A DNA stretch of 64,000 bases from Flavobacterium sp. SM15. GTDB lineage: Bacteria; Bacteroidota; Bacteroidia; Flavobacteriales; Flavobacteriaceae. Below the pieces are notes generated by a model that made no database searches, was not told where the DNA came from, and saw only the letters and a list, made by a program, of their open reading frames with translations. A program made the translations under genes and the position numbers. Below, one piece after another: positions 9,773-21,211 of this stretch (position 1 is the first letter of the stretch; every line of letters starts with the position of its first letter). The stretch spans positions 1 through 64,000 of the forward strand of contig NZ_JAKLTO010000010.1 in assembly GCF_022012335.1 (NCBI RefSeq), written 5' to 3'.

Positions 9773-11383
9773 TTATTTATTTAAAACCTCGGTCAGTACA
9801 TTGGCTTCCGTACCGTTAGGAAATGTAATTTTCAATTTTTGAGCTAGTGTTGGTGCAATCTGAGTAATGTATTTTTTCTCGTGGGTTTCGCCTTTAGGTA
9901 TTTTCCATCCATAGAACATCAGCGGCACATGGGTATCGTAACTGTAAGGGCTTCCGTGTGTTGTTCCTGTTGCCGTGTATTCTACGTAACCCGGTTTAAA
10001 GTTGATGACCAACTCTCCATTTTGAACCGGGTCATAACCACGAACAATACTTCCTAAATAGTAATCTGAAGGGTTTGCCAACCGAATTTCTTCTTCGGTA
10101 TAAACATTCTTAACATACTTCTGCGTCATCAAAAAAGTTTTGAATTCTGATTTTACTTTACTTAAATCCAGTCCTTTTTTCTTGATTGATTCTTTATCCA
10201 GAAATAAATTATAATTGGAATAATTAAGCACTAAGTTCGCACCAAACATAGTTTCTGAAAACCTGCTCAAATCATTTTCTATATTTTTAAACGGAATATT
10301 ATCCACCTCGTACTTATTATCTTTTAAATAAGTAACATTCTCAGCACCAGCATGATCAGCAGTTAAAAAAACCAAATAATTGTTTTTCCCGACCGTTTTA
10401 TCCAGGTATTCTAAAAAATCACCTATGCTCTGATCCAAACGCAAATACGTATCCTGCAACTCTATGGAACGCGGCCCTAAAAGATGCCCTACATAATCGG
10501 TAGAAGAAAAACTAACCGTTAAAAAATCGGTGGTTTCGTCTTTTCCAAGTGATTCAGCCTCAATGGCTTTTTCAGCAAAATCTACTATCAAATTGTTTCC
10601 AAAAGGTGTAGAACGCAATACCCCTGCATTGTTTTCGGCATACATTTCTTTTAAACTGTAAGGAAAAAATGGCGAACGTTTAAACAATTTCCCTTCATAA
10701 GGATTGTTATCGTTTAAACTCTCATTGTACGTTTCTTTAGGTTTGAGTAAGTTCCAACCTTTATCAATGTATTTCTGAAAATGTTTCTGATTGTTAAATT
10801 CGGTTACCCAAGACGGAAGTTGTTCCCCATAAAACGTACTGGAAATAAACGCTCCGGTCTGGCTGTACCAAAACGCCCAATTGGCAAAATGACCGGCTGG
10901 AAGAATCGCACCTCGGTCTTTTAAACTGATTCCGATTACTTTTCCTTTGAAGTTGGTAGCTAATTTCAGCTCGTCGGTAATTGTAGTTGCCTGAAGATTT
11001 TTAGGCGACATCTTTCCTTCACTTACAGTTCCATCCCCAATTGTTTTCACCGATTCATCATCGGTACAATACATTTCTTTACCCGTAGCTTTATTAAACC
11101 ATTCGTTGCCCACAATACCGTGAACGGCCGGAGTTGTTCCTGTAAAAACAGAAGCATGACCGGGCGCAGTATAAGTTGGCATATAGTTGTAATGCGTGTT
11201 GTGAAAGGTAAAGCCGTCGTTCATTAATCGCTTAAACCCTCGATTTGAAAAATCATCTGAAAAACGATAGAGGTATTCCATTTTCATCTGATCGACCACA
11301 ATTCCAACCACTAATTTTGGTTTTTCTTGTGCCGACAAATTACTAATAGCTGCTAAAACTAAAAACTGAAGAACTCTTTTCAT
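9773..11383 (-). CDS. pafA: PafA-type alkaline phosphatase
   Basis: Periplasmic zinc-dependent phosphomonoesterase that releases phosphate from organic esters; in Bacteroidetes PafA is known to work independently of phosphate status. The product has 536 residues, close to the family length. A signal peptide (residues 1-18, ending in SAQ) precedes D31 in VGIVVDQM and the Thr nucleophile T72 in TYTAPGHAS, the same 41-residue spacing as in Elizabethkingia PafA. The SLKDRGAILPAGH segment supplies the characteristic Lys/Arg pair, and LTADHAGA and THGSPYSYDTHVP carry the metal ligands. It begins just after the terminator of the upstream minus-strand gene, so it probably has its own promoter. Confidence 0.9.
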   Translation of the reverse strand: MKRVLQFLVLAAISNLSAQEKPKLVVGIVVDQMKMEYLYRFSDDFSNRGFKRLMNDGFTFHNTHYNYMPTYTAPGHASVFTGTTPAVHGIVGNEWFNKATGKEMYCTDDESVKTIGDGTVSEGKMSPKNLQATTITDELKLATNFKGKVIGISLKDRGAILPAGHFANWAFWYSQTGAFISSTFYGEQLPSWVTEFNNQKHFQKYIDKGWNLLKPKETYNESLNDNNPYEGKLFKRSPFFPYSLKEMYAENNAGVLRSTPFGNNLIVDFAEKAIEAESLGKDETTDFLTVSFSSTDYVGHLLGPRSIELQDTYLRLDQSIGDFLEYLDKTVGKNNYLVFLTADHAGAENVTYLKDNKYEVDNIPFKNIENDLSRFSETMFGANLVLNYSNYNLFLDKESIKKKGLDLSKVKSEFKTFLMTQKYVKNVYTEEEIRLANPSDYYLGSIVRGYDPVQNGELVINFKPGYVEYTATGTTHGSPYSYDTHVPLMFYGWKIPKGETHEKKYITQIAPTLAQKLKITFPNGTEANVLTEVLNK

Positions 11384-11399
11384 AGTATGGTTTATAAAA

Positions 11400-11421
11400 A
11401 AATCCCGAAAAAACGGGACTT
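11400..11421 (-). terminator. Terminator upstream of pafA
   Basis: On the minus strand TCCCG and CGGGA, extended by a G-T and an A-T pair, enclose a T6 loop and are followed by a T-run. It closes the operon ending at 11426 and separates it from pafA. Confidence 0.75.
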
Positions 11422-11425
11422 TTAC

Positions 11426-11833
11426 TTATTTTACAAGTTTCATATTGTAGACTAAAACTCTGCTGTCTTCTTTGATGTAAAGCTGTTTAGCACCGCTTGC
11501 TTTATCGGAACGAATGGTTACTACACATTTTTCTCCATCGTTGTTCACACATTGAAAGGTGTCAATCCCGTCGTTTTTTGCCTCATCTTCACCTTCATAA
11601 GCTAAAATGGTATACAACTGAATAACCTCGGAATAAACTACAATTCGGTCTTTATTTGTGTCCAGAGTAATCACAATCTTAACATCCTTGAAATCGGAAT
11701 AAGGACTCCATTTCCCTTTAGCATTTTTGATGCTCATACTAACTCCGGTCGTTTCAAAACGATAAGCCTGAGCCGATGCGTTAAAGCCAACAAACAATAA
11801 AAAAACTAGTGCGATATTTTTTAAAAACTTCAT
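11426..11833 (-). CDS. Small secreted protein of unknown function
   Basis: 135 residues with a clear signal peptide (MKFLKNIALVFLLFVGFNASAQ). The rest reads as a small beta-rich domain: alternating hydrophobic strands such as VKIVITLDTNKDRIVVYS, two cysteines in CVNNDGEKCVV that could form a disulfide, and a final strand VYNMKLVK. No family recognised. It is the last gene before a terminator and lies 24 bases after the nitronate-monooxygenase-like gene, so it probably shares that transcript. Confidence 0.7.
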   Translation of the reverse strand: MKFLKNIALVFLLFVGFNASAQAYRFETTGVSMSIKNAKGKWSPYSDFKDVKIVITLDTNKDRIVVYSEVIQLYTILAYEGEDEAKNDGIDTFQCVNNDGEKCVVTIRSDKASGAKQLYIKEDSRVLVYNMKLVK

Positions 11834-11857
11834 ATTCTTTCTTTTTACTTAGAAATT

Positions 11858-12799
11858 TTACAATAATGATGCCACTTGCGATTTTGCCAGTTCAAACTCG
11901 ACCATCACATCGTCAACAATTTGCTGAACCGATTTTATATCATGAATTAAACCTGCAATCTGACCGATTTCCAACTCGCCTTCATCCAAATCACCTTCAA
12001 ACATACCGCGCTTGGCTCTGGCTCTGCCCAGTAATGTTTTTAATTCGTCTGTGGTAGGGCATTTGGTGTACAATTCCTGTACATCGTTATAGAATTTATT
12101 TTTTACTAAACGAACCGGCGCCAATTCTTTCAAAGTTAAATGCGTGTCGCCTTCTTTTACCTCAAGGATAGTCTGTTTGAAATTATCATGCGAGGAACTT
12201 TCAAAAGAAGCGGCAAAACGACTTCCCATCTGAACTCCGTCTGCTCCCAAAACCATTGCTGCCAGCATACCGCGACCCGTAGCAATTCCTCCGGCTGCAA
12301 TAAGTGGAATGGTTATATTTTCACGAACCATTGGAATCAGGGTTAGCGTTGTGGTTTCTTCTCTTCCGTTATGACCTCCGGCTTCAAAACCTTCAGCTAC
12401 AACGGCATCTACACCTGCTTCCTGAGCTTTTAAAGCGAACTTAGAACTACTAACCACGTGCACTACGGTAATCCCTCTTTCTTTCAAAAAGGACGTCCAG
12501 GTTTTTGGGTTTCCTGCAGAAGTAAATACGATTTTCACGCCTTCTTCTGCAATAATATTCATAATTTCTTCAATGTTAGGATACAGCATCGGAACATTTA
12601 CACCAAAAGGTTTATCGGTAGCTTTTTTACATTTTTGGATATGCTCGCGTAAAACTTCAGGATACATCGATCCGGCTCCCAATAAGCCTAAACCTCCTGC
12701 ATTACTTACTGCACTGGCTAACTTGTAGCCGCTGTTCCAAATCATTCCCCCTTGAATAATTGGGTATTTGATATTAAAAAGTTGTGTAATTTTATTCAT
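11858..12799 (-). CDS. Nitronate monooxygenase / FabK-like FMN enzyme
   Basis: A TIM-barrel flavoprotein of 313 residues in the 2-nitropropane dioxygenase/enoyl-ACP reductase II group. Visible marks are the N-terminal YPIIQGGM, the EAGGHNGREETTTL loop and the FMN phosphate-binding IAAGGIATGRGM ... GADGVQMGSRF. The ATG at 12799 gives the usual family start (MNKITQLF); an upstream GTG at 12811 would overlap the preceding stop and is less likely. It starts 8 bases after the subtilase gene. It could detoxify nitronates or reduce enoyl-ACP; sequence alone does not settle this. Confidence 0.8.
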   Translation of the reverse strand: MNKITQLFNIKYPIIQGGMIWNSGYKLASAVSNAGGLGLLGAGSMYPEVLREHIQKCKKATDKPFGVNVPMLYPNIEEIMNIIAEEGVKIVFTSAGNPKTWTSFLKERGITVVHVVSSSKFALKAQEAGVDAVVAEGFEAGGHNGREETTTLTLIPMVRENITIPLIAAGGIATGRGMLAAMVLGADGVQMGSRFAASFESSSHDNFKQTILEVKEGDTHLTLKELAPVRLVKNKFYNDVQELYTKCPTTDELKTLLGRARAKRGMFEGDLDEGELEIGQIAGLIHDIKSVQQIVDDVMVEFELAKSQVASLL

Positions 12800-12807
12800 A
12801 ATAATGA

Positions 12808-14424
12808 TCACTTCTTAATCAGTTTTCCTGTTTCGGAAACACCGTCTAAAGTAATTTTGTAAAGATAGATTCCTGAATTTAAATTATCAAGGGCTAACTC
12901 TTTATTGTTCTTAATTTTTTCCTTCAGGACTAATTGTCCTAGGTTATTGTAAAACGCAATCACTCCCTCAGAAATTGTTTCGTTAAAAGTAATAATGATT
13001 CTATTTTGAGTCGGATTTGGATATATGCTAAAATCTTTTTTGTCAAATGAAGATGCAGACAAAGCATTGGTATACGCCAACTGAAAATCTGGAATACCAT
13101 AACCGTAGTTGTTGTTCGGATTCGAAAATCGATCTGCAGAGGCTTTAACCAACTGAATGATTTCTGTATTGGTTTTATTGGGAAAAGCGCTCCAGAAAGA
13201 AGCTACTGCTCCGGCTAAAATTGGAGAAGCAAAAGAGGTTCCGTTATTTAAGATAATATCTCCGGTTTGGCTAGCTAATGTGGCACTAACACCTAAAGCC
13301 ATCAGGTCGGGTTTGATTCTTCCATCCGCAGAAGGGCCAGTTGAACTGAAACCTGCTTTAATTTCCGAATTGGTTACGGCTCCAACGGTCAAAACTGTTG
13401 CAGCATCGGCAGGCACGCCAATATGCGGGTTTATTGTACTTCCCGTATTTCCAGCTGAAACCACACAAATCATCCCTTTACTAAAAGCGATATCGGCAGC
13501 GCGTGAAGCAAAAGAAACCTGACCGTTCATATCAGCATAAGTATAGGAATAACTCGGTACATCATACGTAAAATAACCTAAAGAAGTATTCACAACGTCC
13601 ACCCCTAAACTGTCTGCCATTTCCAAGGCTTCTACCCAATAGCTTTCCTCTACGGGGTTTTCCTCTGAAGTATCTTCGGTTTTGAACAAATAATAGTGTG
13701 CATCTGGCGCAGTTCCAACTAATTGCCCATCAACATAGCCTCCCATACTGGAAAGAACCTGAGTTCCGTGTTGATAACCAGTATAAGGGTTTTCGTCCCT
13801 GTTAACAAAATCGTAACCGCCTAAAATAAGATTATTATCTCTTAAACGCTGAAAAGGTGCTTGGGAATCTACTCCCGGAAAACCAGCGTCCATGATAGCC
13901 ACAACTTTGCCTGAACCGGTAAAATTTTGCTCATGCAACCACTGGGCGTTAAGCATTTGCACCTGTGTTACCGAATTTCCGTAGTTGTAGTCTGCCTGAA
14001 TATCCTGAAATTTATTTACAACCGATGAAGGTATTTTTGGTAATGAACCAATTTTAGAGGTTGAATTTAGGCTTCTGTTGGCAAAATCAATATGATTTAC
14101 GAAAGCCAAATTGACAAGATTCTGGATATCAGAAAGTTCCCCTCGAACATGCAGCGCGTTCATCCACTTAGATTTAGCCATAACAGTAATTCCTGTAGCA
14201 ACACTTATCTGATCAACATAAGGCTGATGTATTGGTGCATCCTGAACCGATAAACTTATCCCCTGCGCTGTTCTTCTGTCAAGAGCTCTCTGGGAAAGCA
14301 TCTCCAGAGGATTGTCAAGATAATACTGAGCATCGGGTTTGTCGGTAAAATAAACCCAGGCATCTTCCTGAGAAAAAACAACGAGATTAAAAAGCAACGC
14401 AAAAAATAGTACCGTTTTCTTCAT
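12808..14424 (-). CDS. Secreted subtilisin-like S8 peptidase with T9SS type A sorting domain
   Basis: 538 residues: signal peptide (1-19), a propeptide-like region to about 140, then the S8 catalytic domain with D179 (VVAIMDAG), H219 (YQHGTQV), oxyanion N326 (SAGNTG) and S397 (NGTSFASP). The last ~75 residues (SIYPNPTQNRI ... GIYLYKITLDG ... KLIKK) are a type A C-terminal sorting domain, which in Bacteroidetes directs export through the type IX system and is removed at the surface. All triad residues are present, so an active extracellular protease is expected. It lies 26 bases after mnmA and is probably cotranscribed. Confidence 0.92.
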   Translation of the reverse strand: MKKTVLFFALLFNLVVFSQEDAWVYFTDKPDAQYYLDNPLEMLSQRALDRRTAQGISLSVQDAPIHQPYVDQISVATGITVMAKSKWMNALHVRGELSDIQNLVNLAFVNHIDFANRSLNSTSKIGSLPKIPSSVVNKFQDIQADYNYGNSVTQVQMLNAQWLHEQNFTGSGKVVAIMDAGFPGVDSQAPFQRLRDNNLILGGYDFVNRDENPYTGYQHGTQVLSSMGGYVDGQLVGTAPDAHYYLFKTEDTSEENPVEESYWVEALEMADSLGVDVVNTSLGYFTYDVPSYSYTYADMNGQVSFASRAADIAFSKGMICVVSAGNTGSTINPHIGVPADAATVLTVGAVTNSEIKAGFSSTGPSADGRIKPDLMALGVSATLASQTGDIILNNGTSFASPILAGAVASFWSAFPNKTNTEIIQLVKASADRFSNPNNNYGYGIPDFQLAYTNALSASSFDKKDFSIYPNPTQNRIIITFNETISEGVIAFYNNLGQLVLKEKIKNNKELALDNLNSGIYLYKITLDGVSETGKLIKK

Positions 14425-14450
14425 AGCTTTTGGTTTTGGTTTAGGCTAAT

Positions 14451-15638
14451 TTATGAAATTACTCCCGAACCAACTAATTCATCATTAATATGCCACGAAA
14501 CAAACTGTCCTTCGGTGATTGCAGACTGTGGCTCTTCAAAAGCAACATACATTCCGCTTTCAAATTTATAAAGCTTTGCTTTCTGTAAAGGCTGACGGTA
14601 ACGAATTCTTGCCATGATTTCCATGGATTGTCCATTTTCCAGAGACAAATCTTCACGAATCCAGTGAATTTCAGAATTTTTTACAAATAATGCTTTTTTG
14701 AACAACCCAGGGTGATTATTTCCTTGACCAGTATAAATCGCATTGGTTTTTACATCAGTAGCAATAATAAACAACGGTTCCTTAGTTCCACCAACATTAA
14801 GCCCTTTGCGCTGTCCGATGGTGTAATAATGTGCACCTTGGTGTTTCCCCACCATTTTTGCAATTTCAGGGGTATAGGTTTTATTTTGAGACTCGAAGAT
14901 TAGCTCATCTTCCAAAGAGGCAAAACCTGGTTTTTCTTTTGAATACAAAGGATTATCCGCAGTTACTTCATAAATCAAACCTTCTTTAGGCTGAAGTTGT
15001 TGTTGTAAAAACTCAGGTAAACGCACTTTTCCAATAAAACAAAGTCCTTGAGAATCTTTCTTTTCAGCAGTTACCAATTCCATTTTGGCTGCAATCTCCC
15101 GAACTTGCGGTTTGGTCAATTCGCCAATAGGAAATAACGCTTTGGACAACTGCTCTTGCGATAATTGGCAAAGAAAATAAGACTGATCTTTATTTTCATC
15201 CACACCTGCAAGCAACTGATATATTTCTTTATCCTCTTTTTCAATGGTTTCTTTACGGCAATAATGTCCTGTTGCCACATAATCGGCACCAAGACTTAAA
15301 GCGATTTTCATAAAAACATCGAACTTAATTTCACGGTTGCACAGCACATCCGGGTTTGGGGTTCTACCGTTTTCGTACTCGTTAAACATATAATCGACAA
15401 TACGTTCTTTGTACTGCTCGCTTAAATCGACAGTTTGGAAAGGAATCCCTAGTTTTTCAGCAACTAAAAGCGCATCATTACTGTCTTCCAGCCACGGACA
15501 TTCATTTGAAATTGTAACCGAATCATCGTGCCAGTTTTTCATAAAAAGGCCGATTACTTCATAGCCCTGTTCTTTTAAAAGATAGGCTGCAACACTCGAG
15601 TCTACTCCTCCCGATAACCCAACAACTACTCGTTTCAT
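14451..15638 (-). CDS. mnmA: tRNA-specific 2-thiouridylase MnmA
   Basis: Makes the 2-thio group of uridine 34 in tRNAs for Lys, Glu and Gln, using ATP and a sulfur carrier. The 395-residue protein has the PP-loop SGGVDSS at residues 9-15, the nucleophile-region Cys in [12 protein letters not shown], the second Cys in GLCFIGK and the C-terminal beta barrel (QRKGLNVGG ... ARIRYRQP). Length is slightly above the bacterial norm because of an insertion before the barrel. It starts 6 bases after the MORN-repeat gene. Confidence 0.95.
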   Translation of the reverse strand: MKRVVVGLSGGVDSSVAAYLLKEQGYEVIGLFMKNWHDDSVTISNECPWLEDSNDALLVAEKLGIPFQTVDLSEQYKERIVDYMFNEYENGRTPNPDVLCNREIKFDVFMKIALSLGADYVATGHYCRKETIEKEDKEIYQLLAGVDENKDQSYFLCQLSQEQLSKALFPIGELTKPQVREIAAKMELVTAEKKDSQGLCFIGKVRLPEFLQQQLQPKEGLIYEVTADNPLYSKEKPGFASLEDELIFESQNKTYTPEIAKMVGKHQGAHYYTIGQRKGLNVGGTKEPLFIIATDVKTNAIYTGQGNNHPGLFKKALFVKNSEIHWIREDLSLENGQSMEIMARIRYRQPLQKAKLYKFESGMYVAFEEPQSAITEGQFVSWHINDELVGSGVIS

Positions 15639-15644
15639 ATTCTT

Positions 15645-16361
15645 TTATTTCCCTTCTCCAACAGGTTTTGTTCTTTTCTGGAATTCTTTACCTTGAAAGT
15701 TCATATTAACATTCTTCAACTTACCCTTTTCAAGCATTTTCCAAATACCTGTTTTTTTTCCGTTTTTAAACATTCCTTGTCCGGCTAATTTACCTTCAGG
15801 GGTTTTAAAAGTCGCCATCCCATCGTATTCATCATTTTTAAAAGTTGCTTCTTCTAAAACAATTCCTTTTTCGTTGTATTTTTTATAAAGCCCTTCTTTT
15901 TTTCCGTTTACATAATTAGCCTCTTCGGTAATTTTTCCGGAGCTGAAATAAACTTTTCGTGTACCATTAAGCTTTCCTTTCACATAAAATTCTTCCGTCA
16001 TCACAGCAGGAGAATCCAAATGATAGTATTTCCAAGCTCCATCGTAAGTATCTTTTCCAATCACGCGTCCTTCACTTACTTTAAACCCTTTCTGGTTATA
16101 AAATGTAGTATAGTGGGAACCGTCGTTGGCCGAAAAATCGCGTGTTGCAATCACAACCAACTTAGCCGTATTATCAAAATATTTGAATACACCTACTTCT
16201 TTACCGTGCTCAAAAGTACCCTCATAACGAGGACGTTTTGAATCTTCATAGACGCCTTTCCACAAACCATGACGTTTTCCGTTTTCGTCCATTTTATTGG
16301 TTTCCTGAGCAGATATTACGGCTGTAATAAATACAAAAACTAAGGTAAAAAGCTTGTTCAT
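15645..16361 (-). CDS. Secreted MORN-repeat protein (YwqK-like)
   Basis: 238 residues with a signal peptide (ending ISAQ) followed by repeated units of about 22 residues, for example GTFEHGKEVGVFKYFDN, EFYVKGKLNGTRKVYFSSG, NYVNGKKEGLYKKYNEKG and GMFKNGKKTGIWK. These are MORN-variant repeats, beta-hairpins also seen in YwqK-like proteins. The function of such secreted flavobacterial proteins is not established. Its own -7 box TAATTTTG lies at 16379-16386, so it can be transcribed independently of proC. Confidence 0.8.
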   Translation of the reverse strand: MNKLFTLVFVFITAVISAQETNKMDENGKRHGLWKGVYEDSKRPRYEGTFEHGKEVGVFKYFDNTAKLVVIATRDFSANDGSHYTTFYNQKGFKVSEGRVIGKDTYDGAWKYYHLDSPAVMTEEFYVKGKLNGTRKVYFSSGKITEEANYVNGKKEGLYKKYNEKGIVLEEATFKNDEYDGMATFKTPEGKLAGQGMFKNGKKTGIWKMLEKGKLKNVNMNFQGKEFQKRTKPVGEGK

Positions 16362-16378
16362 TTTTAAATTTTATTTGT

Positions 16379-16386
16379 CAAAATTA
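16379..16386 (-). promoter_or_regulatory. -7 promoter box before the MORN-mnmA-subtilase genes
   Basis: TAATTTTG on the minus strand matches TAnnTTTG exactly, 17 bases before the ATG at 16361. A TTG about 24 bases further upstream may be the -33 element. Confidence 0.5.
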
Positions 16387-16415
16387 GTTTTTATTCTTCA
16401 ATTATTGTTCCAAAA

Positions 16416-17216
16416 TTATGAACCCAATTCCAGAGCTCGTGCATTGGCTGCCATTACCGCCTTACCAATGACGTTTTCTGTTTCATGCGAGGTAAAAACT
16501 TCCAATGCTTTTTCTGTGGTTCCACCTTTGGAGGCCACTTTTGTAATCCATTCCTGATTAGACAAAGAACTTCCGTTTTGTAGATTTATTGCACCAATAA
16601 ACGTTTGATTTACCAACAATTCTGCTTCTGAATGTGAAAACCCGAGTTGCTGCGCGGCCTCAATCATCGAATTCATAAAATAAAACACATAGGCTGGGCC
16701 ACTTCCTGAAACCGCTGTGGCTGCATCAATCAAAGACTCATTTTCAACATAAACCGATTTTCCTGTAGTATTGATTAAATTCTGAACAATAAACAATTCC
16801 TTTCGATCAATATCAGACGAAGCCGAAAACACGGTCATTCCCATACCAATCTGAGTAGCAATGTTTGGCATCGAACGAACAATTTTGGTGCATCCCATTT
16901 GTTTCTCGATCGTCTGAATCTTCACTCCTGCCATCACTGAAAGCAATACTTGATTCTCGGTAACAAAACCTTTCAAATTAGAAGACACTAAATTAAAATC
17001 CTGAGGCTTAACCGATAAAATTACGATATCCACCTCTGAAATCTTGGTGCTAATCTCGGTAAAAAAATTGCCACAGGGAATACCAAAAGTTTCTTTTTCA
17101 GCGGGAATACTTCTTGTGAACACCAAAATATCATCTGCTTTAATAAACCTTGAATGGATAAAACTTCCCGCGTAGGTTTTACCCATATTTCCGTAACCTA
17201 CAATTGCAATTTTCAT
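16416..17216 (-). CDS. proC: Pyrroline-5-carboxylate reductase
   Basis: Final step of proline synthesis, NAD(P)H-dependent reduction of pyrroline-5-carboxylate. The protein opens with the Rossmann motif MKIAIVGYGNMGKTY and carries LSVMAGVK, RSMPNIA and the C-terminal dimer/substrate motif AAVSGSGPAYVFYFMN ... TKVASKGGTTEKALE. The ATG at 17216 (266 residues) is chosen because the longer frame from 17258 would start inside the yidC terminator hairpin and add non-conserved residues. Confidence 0.94.
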   Translation of the reverse strand: MKIAIVGYGNMGKTYAGSFIHSRFIKADDILVFTRSIPAEKETFGIPCGNFFTEISTKISEVDIVILSVKPQDFNLVSSNLKGFVTENQVLLSVMAGVKIQTIEKQMGCTKIVRSMPNIATQIGMGMTVFSASSDIDRKELFIVQNLINTTGKSVYVENESLIDAATAVSGSGPAYVFYFMNSMIEAAQQLGFSHSEAELLVNQTFIGAINLQNGSSLSNQEWITKVASKGGTTEKALEVFTSHETENVIGKAVMAANARALELGS

Positions 17217-17227
17217 ATCGATACCAA

Positions 17228-17270
17228 ACAAAAAACCCTGCTTTAAACGTTCATTCAAATGCAGGGCTCT
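17228..17270 (-). terminator. Terminator of yidC
   Basis: On the minus strand CCCTGC (17261-17266) pairs with GCAGGG (17236-17241) and is followed by a T-run. It lies between the yidC stop and the proC start. Confidence 0.8.
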
Positions 17271-17284
17271 TTTATTTTAAATTA

Positions 17285-19174
17285 TTATTTTTTCTGGTTA
17301 GCCTTTTTTTGTGCTTCGGCCTGTTCCATCATTTCCTGCATTTTTCTTTGGAACTTGCTTTGCGGCTTGTCTTTAGTTTTGTTCTCCTGAATTTGAGCGT
17401 GAATTTTCTTTTCGTTGATAATGTAATTCTTGATTACCAACATGATACCAATAGTAATGGTATTCGAAATGAAATAGTACAAACTCAATCCTGATGCATA
17501 GTTATTAAAGAAAAACAACATCATGATCGGAGATACATAAATCATCACTTTCATGATTTTACCCATATCCGGCATACCTTCCTGTGGTGGCGTACTCATG
17601 GCCTGATCACCTGTGGTCATTCTCATATAGAAGAAAATAGCAATCGATGCTAAAATCGGGAACAAACTCACGTGGTCACCGTAAAACGGAACATGGAACG
17701 GTAATTTAAAAATCGAGTCGTACGATGATAAATCATCTGCCCATAAGAAACTCTTCTGACGTAAATCAAACATAGACGGGAAGAACTGGAACAAGGCATA
17801 GAAAATCGGGATTTGCGCAAAGGCCGGTAAACATCCTGCCATAGGGTTCACGCCCGCTTTCGAATACAACTTCATCGTTGCCTGCTGTTTCTTCATTGGA
17901 TCTTTGGCAAACTTGTTATTGATTTCCGCAATTTCCGGACGCAATACTTTCATTTTTGCCTGAGACAAATACGATTTATAGGTTACCGGAGACATTACCA
18001 AACGCACTAACATTGTGAAGATGATGATTGCGATTCCGTGAGGGATAAATCCGCTTAACACGCCGTAAGCAGGGATGAAAACATAACGGTTGATCCAACC
18101 GAAAATCCCCCAACCTAGTGGCATAACTTCGTCTAAGTTCTTTTTATAACCGTCTAAAATCTTATAATCTGCCGGCCCGTAGTACCAGTTCATATTGTAG
18201 TTCAGCTCGCCACCTTTAAAAGCCAATGGCAATTTTGCAGCAAAGTTTTTGGTGTAAACAGTATCCACCTTTTCGTCATGAACTAAGTTCTCTGATTTTA
18301 ACTGCGCTCCTTTAATTGGAGTTTCCGTTAATAAAATGGAAGTAAAGAAATCCTGTTTGAAAGCAACATAAGTTAAATCTTCAACGGTTTCTTCGTCTAG
18401 TTTACTGGCTGCACTTAAGCTGTTGTCTTTTCCAGACTCGTATTCGTAACGCAAATCTGTATAACGGTTTTCATAGCTAACGCTTTTCTCGTTACGGTAT
18501 GCTTTCAAATTCCAATCTAAATCAAGTGGTTTTGAAGTATTAATTACATTGCTCAATCCTTGAGTACGAACAGAGAAGTCCATCATATATTCCTTTGGCT
18601 TAAGCACGTAACGGTACTCTAAAAACTGATTTTCACCTGCTTTTAAACGCATCGCAACAACCTGATTGGCTCCTTCCTTAGTAACTGTTGGTTCAAAATA
18701 CAAATCCTTTGTATTTAAAACGCGGTTGTCTTTAGTCTGGAATTGAATATTAAGGTTGGCATTGTTGTTTTTGATGATCTCAATCGGTTTCTTGGAACCT
18801 TTGTGAAACTGCTCAAAATTATTTACGATTGCTTCGGAGATATATCCTCCTTTGTTTGCAATCTTCAACGTTAAAACTTCATTTTTGATTTCAGTCACAG
18901 CATCTTTAGCAGAAGGCAGCGATGCAGAATAGGCAAACGATCCCAAAACACCTTGTAATGCTTTGGCTTTAGTGGAATCCGAAGTAGCTGTAGCAACCGC
19001 ATTTTGAATTTCCTGCTGTTTTGCTTTTTCAACTTTTTCCGTAGTTGCTTTTTTAGCATCTTCCTTAATGGATTTTTTCTCTTCGGAAATGTTGTTGAAC
19101 ATCATCCAAATCATTAATCCTGTGATTAGTACAAATCCTAAAATGGTTTTACCGTCTAATTTTTTTTCTTCCAT
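17285..19174 (-). CDS. yidC: Membrane protein insertase YidC
   Basis: Inserts and folds inner-membrane proteins, alone or with SecYEG. The 629-residue protein has an N-terminal anchor (about 9-28: ILGFVLITGLMIWMMFNN), a large periplasmic beta-sandwich (about 90-360) and the conserved five-helix core (IAIIIFTMLVRLVMSPVTYK, PMAGCLPAFAQIPIFYALF, IMMLFFFNNYASGLSLYYF). The conserved hydrophilic-groove Arg is in MLVRLVMSP. The tail is Lys/Gln-rich, suited to ribosome contact. It follows pyrG by 85 bases without a terminator, so the two probably share a transcript. Confidence 0.96.
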   Translation of the reverse strand: MEEKKLDGKTILGFVLITGLMIWMMFNNISEEKKSIKEDAKKATTEKVEKAKQQEIQNAVATATSDSTKAKALQGVLGSFAYSASLPSAKDAVTEIKNEVLTLKIANKGGYISEAIVNNFEQFHKGSKKPIEIIKNNNANLNIQFQTKDNRVLNTKDLYFEPTVTKEGANQVVAMRLKAGENQFLEYRYVLKPKEYMMDFSVRTQGLSNVINTSKPLDLDWNLKAYRNEKSVSYENRYTDLRYEYESGKDNSLSAASKLDEETVEDLTYVAFKQDFFTSILLTETPIKGAQLKSENLVHDEKVDTVYTKNFAAKLPLAFKGGELNYNMNWYYGPADYKILDGYKKNLDEVMPLGWGIFGWINRYVFIPAYGVLSGFIPHGIAIIIFTMLVRLVMSPVTYKSYLSQAKMKVLRPEIAEINNKFAKDPMKKQQATMKLYSKAGVNPMAGCLPAFAQIPIFYALFQFFPSMFDLRQKSFLWADDLSSYDSIFKLPFHVPFYGDHVSLFPILASIAIFFYMRMTTGDQAMSTPPQEGMPDMGKIMKVMIYVSPIMMLFFFNNYASGLSLYYFISNTITIGIMLVIKNYIINEKKIHAQIQENKTKDKPQSKFQRKMQEMMEQAEAQKKANQKK

Positions 19175-19259
19175 TGTTATTTTGCTTCAAGCATTAGGCT
19201 TTAAGCAGTAAGTTGTTATATAATTTCAATTTGTCTTCACAACTTCAATTTGTTACAGT

Positions 19260-20885
<1,626 letters not shown>

Positions 20886-20918
20886 TTATTTGTTGTGTTG
20901 CTGTTTAAAAAAACTTGG

Positions 20919-20950
20919 CAAAAATACGATTATAAATTGAAACTTGACAA
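20919..20950 (-). promoter_or_regulatory. Full Bacteroidetes-type promoter of pyrG
   Basis: On the minus strand TTG (20948-20950), a 21-base spacer and TATTTTTG (20919-20926) match the known TTG-N17-23-TAnnTTTG consensus. The ATG is about 43 bases downstream of the -7 box. Confidence 0.75.
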
Positions 20951-20979
20951 ACCTAATTTGACAATTATTCGTTAAAGAA

Positions 20980-21210
20980 TTATGGCTTTGGGAAGTTTCT
21001 TCGGATGTTTCGCACGAGTTCTTCGAGCCCATTGAGTTTTAATTCATAAACCAATTGTAACTGTTCTCCTAATTGTCCTTTTGGAAAACCTTTACTATGG
21101 TACCAAACTATATAATGTTCGGGTAAGTCAATAAGAAAATACCCTTCGTATTTTCCGAAGGGCATTTTGGTATGGGCGAGTTTTATTAAAAGTTCTTGCT
21201 GCGAATTCAA
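20980..21210 (-). CDS. DUF3820 family protein (TTG start)
   Basis: A 76-residue protein of the DUF3820 family, recognised by MPFGKYEGYFLIDLPEHYI ... WYHSKGFPKGQLGEQL. Function not established. The frame has no ATG before the conserved core; a TTG at 21210, one base after the OsmC stop codon, is the likely start and implies translational coupling. Last gene of the guaA-side operon. Confidence 0.8.
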   Translation of the reverse strand: MNSQQELLIKLAHTKMPFGKYEGYFLIDLPEHYIVWYHSKGFPKGQLGEQLQLVYELKLNGLEELVRNIRRNFPKP

Positions 21211-21211
21211 T

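Noticed and set aside
13157..13522. 121-codon plus-strand frame within the subtilase gene
   Set aside because: Antisense to the S8 catalytic domain with intact triad; no independent support.
17216..17258. Longer proC start at 17258
   Set aside because: It would place the first codons inside the yidC terminator and before the conserved MKIAIVGYGN start.
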